Origin: an uncultured Lachnospiraceae bacterium
GTDB taxonomy: Bacteria; Bacillota; Clostridia; Lachnospirales; Lachnospiraceae
Direction of reading: 5' to 3'
DNA length: 35,332 nt
Assembly: GCA_937885345.1 (NCBI GenBank)
Contig: CAKZZH010000065.1
Span: 1-35,332, forward strand
Part shown: piece after piece, positions 25,844 to 33,927 of the stretch
How the letters are laid out: each line of letters begins with the position of its first letter
How positions within the stretch are numbered: the stretch's first letter is position 1
The notes under the pieces: generated by a model
What the model was told of the DNA's origin: nothing
What the model saw: the letters and a program-made list of their open reading frames with translations, nothing else
Databases searched by the model: none
Program-made: the position numbers and the translations under genes

Positions 25844-27250
25844 CTACCTCAACTTTGTGCTTTGCTTCGCGTCCATAAATTCATTCACATACTGTTTGAA
25901 GAGCCTTCCGCGCTCCTCATATCCCGTAAACTGATCCCAGCTCGCACAGGCAGGGCTCAGCAGCACCACATCGCCGCTTTCTGCCGCATCCCTGCAAGCG
26001 ATCGTCGCTTCCTTAAGATCGGCGCATCTCACAATATTCGTAAAGCCGTGCTTTCTTGCACATTCCTCGATTTTATCCGCGGTCGTGCCGATAAGCGCCA
26101 TCATTTTAACCTTGCCGTCAAAAGCCTCGATAAATCCGTCAAATTCGGACTTCTTATCATATCCGCCGGCGATCAGAAGCGTTGGACGGCTCATCGCCTG
26201 AAGCGCCTTGATCGAAGAATCCGGATTCGTGCCCTTTGAGTCGTTATAATAAGTCACGCCGTCAAGATCCCTCACCCATTCAATCCTGTGTTCAACACCG
26301 CGAAAAGCCCTGATCACGGACACTATCGTCTCCATCGGTACTCCCGCCTCAGACGCAATACAGATCGCCGCCATCACATTCTCATAATTATGATTTCCAA
26401 AGAGGAACATCTCGGACGTGCTCATAACCTTTTGCACATCCTCCTTACTCTTCCCGTAAAATATGCAATCCCCGTCAAGATACGCTCCGGGAAGTTTCTT
26501 TACGTTGCGTGAAAACCATATGGTCTTGCCTCGTCCTTCCTTGATCCTCTTCTCACCGAAAGCCCTGAGCGCCTCATCATCATAATTCAGCACGCAAAAG
26601 CCGTCCTCAGGCTCATTCTTCGTGATCGACTCCTTAACCTGAATGTAATTGTCCAATGTGTAATGTCTGTTAAGATGATCAGGTGTAATATTAAGGATCG
26701 CTGTTCCTTTCGGCGCAAAGTCGATCGTCGACTCAAGCTGAAAACTGCTTATCTCGGCGACCGTAATGGACTTTTCGCTCGTTTTGAGGGCCTCGCCCGT
26801 ATAAGAGATCCCTATATTTCCGACCACAAAAGTCTCCGGATTATGCTTCTTCATGATCTCTCCGACCAGAGTGGTCGTGGTTGTTTTACCGTTGGTCCCG
26901 GTGATCGCATACACCGTTCCCTTCTCGTAGTTATATGCCAGTTCGATCTCGCCCCAAACCGGGATCTGCCTCTCCTTAAAGGCGAGCACGATCTCGCTGT
27001 CGATCGGCACACCGGGACTTATTACCGCAAGGTCTGTGGTATCAAAGAGCGCGGCAGTATCACCAAATACATATCTCACATCACTCTTGACGCCTGCCGC
27101 CTTAAGCTTCTCCTCTATCACCGCTCTGTCGGCTTTATCGCTGCCGTCGTACATTGTAATTACCGCGCCGACTTTATCAAGAAGCGTCGCACTTCCGATC
27201 CCGCTGACGCCCGTACCGACAACCGTTACCCTCTTACCTTCAAGATTCAT
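25844..27250 (-). CDS. murD: UDP-MurNAc-L-Ala:D-Glu ligase MurD
   Basis: MurD adds D-glutamate to UDP-MurNAc-L-alanine in the cytoplasmic stage of peptidoglycan synthesis. The 468-residue protein has N-terminal VTVVGTGVSGIGSATLL, ATP-binding GTNGKTTT (about 118-125), ILNITPDHLNRH, GVEHRIEWV, YYNDSKGTNPDSSIKAL and the C-terminal LLSPACASWDQFTGYEERGRLFKQYV. All are family hallmarks. ATG at 27250 is preceded by AGAGAGG at 7 bases; an in-frame extension to 27319 would overlap the PBP gene. mraY is absent between the PBP gene and murD. Confidence 0.97.
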   Translation of the reverse strand: MNLEGKRVTVVGTGVSGIGSATLLDKVGAVITMYDGSDKADRAVIEEKLKAAGVKSDVRYVFGDTAALFDTTDLAVISPGVPIDSEIVLAFKERQIPVWGEIELAYNYEKGTVYAITGTNGKTTTTTLVGEIMKKHNPETFVVGNIGISYTGEALKTSEKSITVAEISSFQLESTIDFAPKGTAILNITPDHLNRHYTLDNYIQVKESITKNEPEDGFCVLNYDDEALRAFGEKRIKEGRGKTIWFSRNVKKLPGAYLDGDCIFYGKSKEDVQKVMSTSEMFLFGNHNYENVMAAICIASEAGVPMETIVSVIRAFRGVEHRIEWVRDLDGVTYYNDSKGTNPDSSIKALQAMSRPTLLIAGGYDKKSEFDGFIEAFDGKVKMMALIGTTADKIEECARKHGFTNIVRCADLKEATIACRDAAESGDVVLLSPACASWDQFTGYEERGRLFKQYVNEFMDAKQSTKLR

Positions 27251-27281
27251 CTCAATGCCTCTCTCACATATAAAATACTTC

Positions 27282-29393
27282 TTACACCGCAGGCTCTTCG
27301 CCCTCTGCCGGAGCCTCATCCTCTATCGGAGCTTCGCCCTCTGCGGTTGTCTCGCCCTCCTGTGTTTCGTCCTCGGTCTCATCTTCCTTAGGCGTCCTGT
27401 ATATTATTTCGTTAACAGGCGTATCGCCGGCAGGAACCTCCTCTACCGTTTCCTCAGGGGAAGGCGCTTCCTCACGCTTTGTAACTACCTCAAGATGAGC
27501 GTCACTCGTCTCGTCACCCTCAACAAAATGATGTATCTCAGTCTCATAATCATCATAATCCGGATAGATATTCAGATATGAGAATATTTTATCCATGATC
27601 GCACTCCCGATGTACTGCGAAGGAGTCGAATCGCTGTCATATTCCTCCGAATCATGGAGTTTGGGCGAATCCACAACCACATAAAGTACGATCTCAGGAT
27701 TCTCGGCAGGATACGCAGCAATGATCGAAACAACATATTTACCGGTACCTCTGGGCTGTTTCTCGGCCGTTCCGCTCTTAGCACCAACCGAATAACCCGA
27801 ACGGTACATAAGAAATCCCGTACCATAGTCCACAACATCTCTGAGCATCGACTGCATAAGCTCGCTGGTCTGTGAAGAATAAGTTTTGGTAACAAGTTCA
27901 GACCCGATCGTCTTATAAGTGGAGCCTGATGCATTACGGATTTCCCTGACCATATGAGGTTTGTAATAATAGCCTCCGTTAACGACCGAGCACCACGCAG
28001 ATATCATCTGTATCATTGTAACCGAAATGTTCTGTCCGAAACTGTTGGTCGCAAGATCGACATCCATCATGGAATTGGCATCGATAAGAATACCGTACTC
28101 CTCACCGGGCAGATCGATCCCGGTTCTGCTACCAAATTTGAGCAGTTTCTCATAATCGCAAAACGTTTCTTTGCCAAGAAGCATCGCGATCTGCATCAGC
28201 GCATCGTTACAGGATTCCGACAATGACGAAGTAACCGTAAGATCGCCATGTCCCTCGCCACCGTGGCATGTGATGACAGCCTCATTATAAGTCTCCGTTC
28301 CGTCACAGGTAAAAACATCCGTTTCTTCAACCAGATTCTCCTCAAGTGCGGAAGCAATCGTAAAAGTCTTAAAAACCGAACCGGGCTCAAAGATCATGGA
28401 AACGCAGTTGTTCTTCCATATTTGCATCAGATTGGCAACCTTCTCTTCGTCCGTCATAAGACCGAGTTCTTCTTCGGTATAAGCATTCGTCAGGCTTCTC
28501 GGATCGGACAGATCAAAAGTCGGATAATCGGCCATTCCAAGCACTTCGCCGTTATTGGGATCCATTGCGATGACCGAAACCGAATCCGCCTCGTTGCCCT
28601 CAGCATAATACTCCTTGATGGAATCCTCTATCGCCTTTTGAATATTGTAATCAATGGTCGAGACAATGGTATATCCCGCCTGCGCTTCAACCGTATCCTG
28701 CACATAATCGCCGGACTGCATATAGCCGTAAGTACTGCCGTTCGTGCCGGTAAGAAGGTCGTTGTAAACCTTCTCAAGACCAAGCTCACCCTCATTTTCC
28801 TCGCTCCAGAAACCGACCGCTTCAGCCGCAAGAGCGCCGAAAGGATATGTTCTGGTATACTTATTGTCAAGCCACACGCCGACAATATTTTTGTTTTCAC
28901 TCATAGCCGTGCGGAAATCCGCAACATCGGCATCATAGAGGTCTTTTACAAGTATTTTATAAGAACTGCGAAGAGTCGAGTCCTTGGCGAATTCATCGTT
29001 CAGATAACTCTCGATCTCTTGCCTTTCCACGCCAAAATATTCACATATCGCATCAACGGTCGCGGTCCTTTTCTCGCTTTGCCCCGTCGTTTGATCGCTG
29101 TAATACAGGAGCACCTTTGCGTCAAGGATGAGATAATACATTCTCTGCGAGCAGGCCAGCACGATGCCGTTACGATCAACGATATCACCGCGCCTTGCCT
29201 CGATATTACGCGTCTCATACGAATAGTTGTTGTTTACGGCTCTCGAATAATCCTCGCCGTTGTTAAGATTGATCCTGATGATCGCGATAAAAAGCACAAG
29301 AAGCAAAAAAGAGGTAATAAAAAAGACAACCAGTAACCTCTTCTTCATATACTCATCGAATTTGTTGGTTGCTCGTTGTCTCTTACTATTCAT
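27282..29393 (-). CDS. ftsI: FtsI/PBP2-type penicillin-binding protein
   Basis: This septal transpeptidase has 703 residues. One N-terminal membrane helix (about 18-38) is followed by the PBP dimer domain (ARRGDIVDRNGIVLA) and the transpeptidase domain with SVFK (about 338), SCN (about 391) and KSG (about 537) active-site motifs, all intact. There are no PASTA domains. The last 70 residues are an acidic, Pro/Glu/Thr-rich tail (EGEAPIEDEAPAEGEEP) with low-complexity repeats. ATG at 29393 is chosen over an upstream in-frame TTG at 29414. In the dcw cluster, between ftsL-like and murD; sporulation PBP SpoVD is the alternative. Confidence 0.92.
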   Translation of the reverse strand: MNSKRQRATNKFDEYMKKRLLVVFFITSFLLLVLFIAIIRINLNNGEDYSRAVNNNYSYETRNIEARRGDIVDRNGIVLACSQRMYYLILDAKVLLYYSDQTTGQSEKRTATVDAICEYFGVERQEIESYLNDEFAKDSTLRSSYKILVKDLYDADVADFRTAMSENKNIVGVWLDNKYTRTYPFGALAAEAVGFWSEENEGELGLEKVYNDLLTGTNGSTYGYMQSGDYVQDTVEAQAGYTIVSTIDYNIQKAIEDSIKEYYAEGNEADSVSVIAMDPNNGEVLGMADYPTFDLSDPRSLTNAYTEEELGLMTDEEKVANLMQIWKNNCVSMIFEPGSVFKTFTIASALEENLVEETDVFTCDGTETYNEAVITCHGGEGHGDLTVTSSLSESCNDALMQIAMLLGKETFCDYEKLLKFGSRTGIDLPGEEYGILIDANSMMDVDLATNSFGQNISVTMIQMISAWCSVVNGGYYYKPHMVREIRNASGSTYKTIGSELVTKTYSSQTSELMQSMLRDVVDYGTGFLMYRSGYSVGAKSGTAEKQPRGTGKYVVSIIAAYPAENPEIVLYVVVDSPKLHDSEEYDSDSTPSQYIGSAIMDKIFSYLNIYPDYDDYETEIHHFVEGDETSDAHLEVVTKREEAPSPEETVEEVPAGDTPVNEIIYRTPKEDETEDETQEGETTAEGEAPIEDEAPAEGEEPAV

Positions 29394-29418
29394 AACAATA
29401 TCCCATTCCTGCAAATGA

Positions 29419-30054
29419 CTATTTCACGGCGTCACTGTACTGAATAAGATACTCATTCTCATCGCCGCTTTCATATGTCCTTATCTGAGACTTTTCGGCA
29501 TTGACCATGCCGAGCTCTTCTATGGCAATCTCACGGATTTCATTATAATCTATCGCAGCATTTATTGCAATTTCTTTCGCTTCATTATCTGCGTGAAGCT
29601 TTGCGATCTCGCTCTGCATAGAGGCAATGGCCGAAGCATTCATCGATCTGGTATTGATGGCGGATATATATTTTGCCGCTATGACAACCGTAAAGACTAT
29701 CACAACACCAATAAAACCTGTGAAAAATATGGCTTTGAAGGTATTTGCCGGACTTGCGGCTTCCCTGACAACGCGCGCAGGCCTTCTCTCCGGTCTCTCC
29801 TCGACTCTCGTAACGGGTGAGGCTGCGATAGCAGCACTGCCGCTTACATACGCTCCGGCTGAATACGCACGATCTTTGCGCATACTGCTGTCGGTTCTGT
29901 AGGCTGCGTTTGTGGTTATTTTACGCTTCCTGCCTCTTTTTACAGGCCTTTCTTCCACTATTGCCTGCGGCTCATCTTCCTGATACTCGTCGCGGCTCTC
30001 GAAGTCTTCTGCAAGACTTGAGAAATTAAACATCGGATATGTCTCCCTCATCAT
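29419..30054 (-). CDS. ftsL: FtsL-like division protein
   Basis: The 211-residue bitopic protein has a long basic and acidic cytoplasmic region (about 1-100, including KRGRKRK), one membrane helix (about 110-130, AIFFTGFIGVVIVFTVVIAAKY), and a short extracellular coiled coil (ASMQSEIAKLHADNEAKEIAINAAIDYNEIREIAIEELGM) of FtsL/DivIC type. Sequence similarity is low, as usual, but position between rsmH and ftsI is diagnostic. The start overlaps rsmH by 29 bp; ATG at 30054 has GAGAGG at 7 bases. ATG at 30033, preceded by GGGAG, is nearly as good. Confidence 0.82.
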   Translation of the reverse strand: MMRETYPMFNFSSLAEDFESRDEYQEDEPQAIVEERPVKRGRKRKITTNAAYRTDSSMRKDRAYSAGAYVSGSAAIAASPVTRVEERPERRPARVVREAASPANTFKAIFFTGFIGVVIVFTVVIAAKYISAINTRSMNASAIASMQSEIAKLHADNEAKEIAINAAIDYNEIREIAIEELGMVNAEKSQIRTYESGDENEYLIQYSDAVK

Positions 30055-30991
30055 TCCTGATCCTCTCAAATATCCTTAATTTGGAGCTTTTTGCTCTCCT
30101 GTTCCTGTCTATCTCTTCATCGCTCGGGACTATCGGCTTACTCGTTATAAGCCTTCCCTTCGGCTTCCTGCCACATGTGCATACCGGGAATTGCGGCGGG
30201 CAAATGCATCTATCAACATTGCCCTTAAAGCGGGACTTAACAATCCTGTCTTCCAACGAGTGGAAGGTAATTATGCAAAGCCTGCCGCTGCCGGTTAGGA
30301 GGTCGATTATCGCGTCTATTGACTCTTCAAGTACGGTAAGTTCTCCGTTAACCTCAATCCTTATTGCCTGGAAAGTCTGCTTGGCCGGATGTCCACCGTT
30401 ATATCTGAACTTGGCCGGTATCGATCCTTCGACGATCTTGGCAAGTTCCCCGGTCGTCTCGATCGGGTGATCTGCTCTCGTCCTGATGATCGAATCCGCA
30501 ATCCTTGCCGCGTTTCTTTCTTCTCCGTAATCGCGAAGAACTCTTATCAGATCTTCCCTGCTGTATTCATTGACCAGTTCTTTTGCGGAAAATGAACTCC
30601 TCTTGTCCATCCTCATATCAAGCGGTGCGTCTTCCCTGTAAGTAAAGCCTCTCTCAGGGTTGTCAAGCTGATAACTGCTCACACCTATATCAAGAAGGAC
30701 TCCGTCCACTCTCTCAATCCCAAGTTCCTTAAGTACCGCCGGCATATTCGAGTAATTGTCTCTTATGATCGTTACTCTGTTTCCGAATTCCTTAAGTCTC
30801 TCACTCGCCGCTTTTATCGCGTCCTCGTCCTGGTCTATTCCTATCAGTCTTCCTTTATCCGAAAGACGTTTTGCTATCTCATACGAATGCCCTGCTCCGC
30901 CGAGCGTGCCGTCAACATATATTCCATCAGGCTTAATATTCAGGCCCTCGATGACCTCATCGAGAAGAACCGGTATATGTTCAAACTCCAT
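30026..30991 (-). CDS. rsmH: 16S rRNA m4C1402 methyltransferase RsmH
   Basis: RsmH (MraW) methylates C1402 of 16S rRNA with SAM. The 321-residue product has EFEHIPVLLDEVIEGL, YVDGTLGGAGHSYEI, GIDQDEDAI, DGVLLDIGVSSYQLD, ERGFTYREDAPLDMRMD, KQTFQAIRIEVNGEL, and IITFHSLEDRIVKSRF, all canonical. The start at 30991 is preceded by GGTGG. It follows mraZ after a 74-bp gap and overlaps the ftsL-like gene. Confidence 0.97.
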   Translation of the reverse strand: MEFEHIPVLLDEVIEGLNIKPDGIYVDGTLGGAGHSYEIAKRLSDKGRLIGIDQDEDAIKAASERLKEFGNRVTIIRDNYSNMPAVLKELGIERVDGVLLDIGVSSYQLDNPERGFTYREDAPLDMRMDKRSSFSAKELVNEYSREDLIRVLRDYGEERNAARIADSIIRTRADHPIETTGELAKIVEGSIPAKFRYNGGHPAKQTFQAIRIEVNGELTVLEESIDAIIDLLTGSGRLCIITFHSLEDRIVKSRFKGNVDRCICPPQFPVCTCGRKPKGRLITSKPIVPSDEEIDRNRRAKSSKLRIFERIRNDEGDISDV

Positions 30992-31003
30992 CTTCACCAC
31001 CTG

Positions 31004-31030
31004 CGTAAAATACATATTTTACGAATTCGT
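31004..31030. repeat. Adjacent palindromes upstream of rsmH
   Basis: An inverted repeat CGTAAAATA/TATTTTACG with 2-bp spacer (31004-31023) abuts the palindrome ACGAATTCGT (31021-31030). It lies in the mraZ-rsmH gap and might be a binding site or an mRNA hairpin. Confidence 0.4.
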
Positions 31031-31065
31031 GCTTTCCGCGCTTTTGCCGGCCGCTTTATGCCGCC

Positions 31066-31506
31066 TTACAACGAGAATCCGAACTCGCTCATCTTGGCAA
31101 CGACATCCTCGATATTGCTGTCATAGTTGTCAGTCGTGTTAAGCCATGCATCCTTATTCCAGATTTCGATCCTTCCGCCTACGCCCAGCAATATCGCATC
31201 CTTGTCCAGACCGGCAAACTCACGAAGGACCTGAGGGATAAGTATTCTTCCCTGCTTGTCAAGCTCGCAGGTTGTTGCTCCTGCCATAAAATATCTCGCA
31301 AACTCTCTTGCAGCCTTATTGGTTACGGTTGGCAGCGCCGCTATCTTGTCGGCAACCTCCTGCCATCCCTCATTCGTATATCCGTAGAGGCATTTGTCCA
31401 TGCCCTTAGTAATGACAAAAGTGTCGCCAAGTTCCTCGCGAAGCTTTGCCGGCACTATAAGTCGCCCTTTGGAGTCAAGCGAATGTTCAAATTGTCCCAT
31501 GAACAT
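31066..31506 (-). CDS. mraZ: Transcriptional regulator MraZ
   Basis: The 146-residue protein has two SpoVT/AbrB-like halves: MFMGQFEHSLDSKGRLIVPAKLREELG and ATTCELDKQGRILIPQVLREFAG, each with the DxKGR/DKQGR signature. MraZ forms rings that bind repeated boxes upstream of its own gene and tune the dcw operon. ATG at 31506 follows AAAGGGGGA at 7 bases and gives the conserved MFMG start; an in-frame ATG at 31563 would add a 19-residue tail not usual in the family. Its boxes are at 31592-31642. Confidence 0.96.
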   Translation of the reverse strand: MFMGQFEHSLDSKGRLIVPAKLREELGDTFVITKGMDKCLYGYTNEGWQEVADKIAALPTVTNKAAREFARYFMAGATTCELDKQGRILIPQVLREFAGLDKDAILLGVGGRIEIWNKDAWLNTTDNYDSNIEDVVAKMSEFGFSL

Positions 31507-31591
31507 ACGCGTTTCCCCCTTTCGTCCACGGAATACGGTTTTAAGGCATCTGTCGCGATTCATAGCCTGTAAACCTTTATTTTAAAGGAAG

Positions 31592-31642
31592 CCAACCACT
31601 TCCAACCACTTTGTGTTAAATATCCACCACTTTTCACCACTT
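31592..31642 (-). promoter_or_regulatory. MraZ operator: four AAGTGG boxes
   Basis: Minus-strand decamers AAGTGGTTGG (31592-31601 and 31602-31611) and AAGTGGTGGA/AAGTGGTGAA (31623-31632 and 31633-31642) form two tandem pairs with pair-to-pair spacing of 31 bp. The first and last boxes cover the first 50 bases after the expected mraZ start point. They fit the AAAGTG(G/T)N3 repeats reported for MraZ in Mollicutes. Confidence 0.8.
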
Positions 31643-31650
31643 ATGACACA

Positions 31651-31679
31651 ATATTACCCCCTTTTCCTCCCAAATGCAA
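31651..31679 (-). promoter_or_regulatory. mraZ (dcw) promoter
   Basis: The -35 TTGCAT (31674-31679) and -10 TAATAT (31651-31656) are 17 bp apart, and the four MraZ boxes follow directly. Confidence 0.65.
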
Positions 31680-31709
31680 GGGTTATTTTGCTTTTTCGTA
31701 AAATAAATG

Positions 31710-31781
31710 AAAAAAAGCCGCCGTAACAAAAGCAGCCCCCTGTCAAATTGACAAGGGGCTGATCACCTTCGTTACGACGAC
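31710..31781 (-). terminator. Long composite terminator of lgt
   Basis: The outer 16-bp stem (31717-31732 with 31766-31781, several G-U pairs) and inner 13-bp stem (31733-31745 with 31749-31761) are separated by a 4-nt bulge. Seven T follow on the minus strand (31716-31710). Nearly 30 paired bases make it unusually strong; it isolates lgt from the dcw promoter just downstream. Confidence 0.9.
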
Positions 31782-31807
31782 TATGCGTCACTAAGCTCTG
31801 TTTAATT

Positions 31808-32953
31808 CTATTCTTCTGTTTCCTCGGTTGCTTCTGTTTCCTCAGTTGCTTCTGTTTCCTCGGTTGCTCCTGTTTTCTCGGTTGCTTCCGCTTTCTTCTT
31901 CATTACGTTTGCGATGGTCTTCTCCTCGCCGGATGCGCTCTCCGAAGCTTCCTCCGCCACATCTTTTGCAGCGTCCTTAGCCTTACCTGAAATCGTATAA
32001 ACCTCTCCCGTGCTCTTCGCCGCTTTCCCGGCTTCTTCCTCTTCCTTGCGCTTGCGCTTGATCTCGGCAAGCTCTTCTTTGGTAGGAATCGGATCGACGA
32101 GCGCCGGCTTTCCGATAAGTCTGACTCTCATGAAAACAATGGTTCCGAGTCCGACCGCAAAAAGAACTGCGGAAAGGATCTGTGAAACGGCAACATTACC
32201 GACTTTAAGCTGATCGGTACGAAGTCCCTCAATAAAGAATCTCACAAGGCCGTAGCCAACCATATATCTGCATACGTTCTCACCGTAGAACTTCTTTTTA
32301 TCCCTGAAAATAAGCATCAGCGCAAGCACTACGATATTAAGCACCGACTCATACAGGAAAGTCGGATGTACCTGAATGTACTGCGCGCCGTCAACCTCAA
32401 TGAGCATCGACGAATAGGTCGTCAACATATCCGTACTTACGGATGCGTCCTCAAGCGGAATCCTCATGGCAAAGAGCGAATCGGTATAACCGCCGAACGC
32501 CTCTCTGTTAAAGAAATTGCCCCATCTTCCGATTATCTGTCCAAGTATGATGCCGAACATCATCGTATCAAGGAACTGGAAGAACCTGACTTTTTTGATT
32601 TTACTGAAAACGATGAGCACTAAGACCGCACCGATTATCGCTCCGTAAATCGCGAGTCCGCCGCCCCTGAGATTAAAAATCTCCGCAAGATTATCTTTGT
32701 AATAATCCCACTCAAATGCCACATAATATATTCTTGCACCGAGTATCGCGCCGATCAGTCCAAAAATCGTATAATCAATATACTTGTCCACGTCCTGTCC
32801 GGTCCTTGATGCCTCGCTGTAAGCAAGCGCAGCACCCGCTATGATACCAATCGCAACAATGATTCCGTAAAATGCAATCGTGAAACTCCCGATGGAAAAA
32901 CTCTTCCCCACCGTAAGCTCCCATCCCAGATTGGGAAAATAAATCGTGCCCAT
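31808..32953 (-). CDS. lgt: Prolipoprotein diacylglyceryl transferase Lgt
   Basis: Lgt transfers diacylglycerol to the lipobox cysteine of prolipoproteins in the membrane. The 381-residue protein has seven membrane helices, FNLRGGGLAIYGAIIGA and the Lgt signature GRWGNFFNREAFG, with HPTFLYES and FFIEGLRTDQL near the end of the core (about residue 280). A further 100-residue charged tail follows, rich in Glu, Lys, Thr and Ala, ending in ATEETE repeats. That tail is absent from ordinary Lgt. GGAGG lies 8 bases before the ATG. It has its own promoter (33065-33093) and terminator. Confidence 0.94.
   Translation of the reverse strand: MGTIYFPNLGWELTVGKSFSIGSFTIAFYGIIVAIGIIAGAALAYSEASRTGQDVDKYIDYTIFGLIGAILGARIYYVAFEWDYYKDNLAEIFNLRGGGLAIYGAIIGAVLVLIVFSKIKKVRFFQFLDTMMFGIILGQIIGRWGNFFNREAFGGYTDSLFAMRIPLEDASVSTDMLTTYSSMLIEVDGAQYIQVHPTFLYESVLNIVVLALMLIFRDKKKFYGENVCRYMVGYGLVRFFIEGLRTDQLKVGNVAVSQILSAVLFAVGLGTIVFMRVRLIGKPALVDPIPTKEELAEIKRKRKEEEEAGKAAKSTGEVYTISGKAKDAAKDVAEEASESASGEEKTIANVMKKKAEATEKTGATEETEATEETEATEETEE
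31815..31886. repeat. 18-bp tandem repeat in the lgt 3' end
   Basis: Four adjoining 18-bp units (31815-31832, 31833-31850, 31851-31868, 31869-31886) differ by 0 to 3 bases. As the unit is a multiple of three, copy number changes keep the frame; they encode ATEETE/ATEKTG repeats. Confidence 0.9.
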
Positions 32954-33064
32954 TATACAAGCCTCCGTCTGTAAAATATATCCGCCGCGCCGCTATTGCC
33001 CGTGCAGCAGCCCCGGCAATCCGCCCTCGCTTTCGCCACGCCACGCACCTGCCGCGCCTTTAAC

Positions 33065-33093
33065 ATTCTAACCCATAAGGTTATGATTATCAA
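33065..33093 (-). promoter_or_regulatory. lgt promoter
   Basis: The -35 TTGATA (33088-33093) and -10 TAGAAT (33065-33070) are 17 bp apart. The leader of about 105 nt that follows is GC-rich compared with its surroundings and contains an ATTGCC/GGCAAT hairpin; I do not recognise it. Confidence 0.65.
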
Positions 33094-33132
33094 ATAATAT
33101 TTGCCTGATACACAGTTAATTCACACTTTTCC

Positions 33133-33161
33133 TTGACACGCACCTTATATAATGCTATCAT
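33133..33161 (+). promoter_or_regulatory. bioY promoter
   Basis: A consensus -35 TTGACA (33133-33138) and -10 TATCAT (33156-33161) are 17 bp apart with extended -10 TGC. The divergent lgt -35 is 40 bp away. Confidence 0.8.
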
Positions 33162-33163
33162 CC

Positions 33164-33201
33164 GCATTGTCACACATCACTACGCACTTGGGTGACAATG
33201 C
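33164..33201 (+). promoter_or_regulatory. Dyad at bioY start: probable BirA operator
   Basis: A perfect 10-bp inverted repeat GCATTGTCAC (33164-33173) / GTGACAATGC (33192-33201) overlaps the expected transcription start. Read as BirA half-sites, TTGTCACAC (33167-33175), 14 bp, GGGTGACAA (33190-33198) fits TTGTnAACC-N14/16-GGTTnACAA at 13 of 16 fixed positions. As an mRNA it could also fold into a hairpin. Confidence 0.6.
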
Positions 33202-33223
33202 AAATTAAAAGGATGGTTAAGCT

Positions 33224-33889
33224 ATGACAGACATTAATACTAATACCACTGCCGAGTCCTCATCACAGACCGGCTCACCCGCACAGTCCGGCTCACCTTT
33301 TAAAACGGTCGATCTGGCGCTCATCGCGCTTTTCGTCGCACTTATGGCGATCTGCTCCTGGATCAGTATTCCGATCGGCAGCGTTCCGATCACGCTCCAG
33401 ACTTTTGCGGTATTTGTGACCGTCGCGATTCTCGGCGGCATGAAGGGCACGATCGCAGTTGCGGTATATATTCTCCTCGGCGCCGTCGGCGTTCCCGTGT
33501 TCTCCAATATGCAGGGCGGCATCGGCGTCCTCCTCGGTCAAACAGGCGGATACATCATCGGTTTTATCGCCTCCTCCCTTATCATGTGGGGCTTTGAGAA
33601 GCTTCCCCACGGCAAAACGATATGGATGAGGGCCATCTCCATGGTCATCGGTCTTATCGCCTGCTACGCCTTCGGAACCGCTTGGTTTATGCAGGTTTAC
33701 ACCGCAAACAAGGGCGCGGTCGAACTTGCTACCGTTCTCGGCTGGTGCGTAATCCCCTTCATCCTTCCCGATGCCGTTAAAATAGCTCTTGCGCTTTTTA
33801 TCGGAAGCAACAAGAGCATTGCAAAGCTGATGAACAAAGTCCGCTTCCCCGAAGGAAAGCGGACCGCCGACTCATCTGATAACAAATAA
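33224..33889 (+). CDS. bioY: Biotin ECF transporter substrate-binding protein BioY
   Basis: BioY is the biotin-binding S component of ECF transporters. The 221-residue protein has about six membrane helices and the family motifs PITLQTFAVFVTVAILGGMKG, YILLGAVGVPVFSNMQGGIGVLLGQTGGYIIGF and the C-terminal FILPDAVKIALAL. A 26-residue Ser/Thr-rich N-terminus precedes the first helix, longer than usual. AAAAGGA lies 10 bases before the ATG. It is the only plus-strand protein gene in the window, with its own promoter and a probable BirA operator. No EcfA/EcfT genes are nearby, so it probably uses a shared energising module. No clear terminator follows. Confidence 0.94.
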   Translation: MTDINTNTTAESSSQTGSPAQSGSPFKTVDLALIALFVALMAICSWISIPIGSVPITLQTFAVFVTVAILGGMKGTIAVAVYILLGAVGVPVFSNMQGGIGVLLGQTGGYIIGFIASSLIMWGFEKLPHGKTIWMRAISMVIGLIACYAFGTAWFMQVYTANKGAVELATVLGWCVIPFILPDAVKIALALFIGSNKSIAKLMNKVRFPEGKRTADSSDNK

Positions 33890-33927
33890 AATAATCTAAA
33901 AAAGCAGGAAAATACGGAAAACAGATC

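Noticed and set aside
28248..29336. Long plus-strand open frame opposite the PBP gene (362 codons), and similar ones at 34093-35019 and 21563-22459
   Set aside because: They lie antisense to clear genes with intact motifs, have no ribosome site and encode no recognisable domain; they arise from the codon pattern of the true genes.
31507..31563. MraZ start at 31563
   Set aside because: The MFMG start at 31506 is the family standard and has a strong ribosome site at the right distance.
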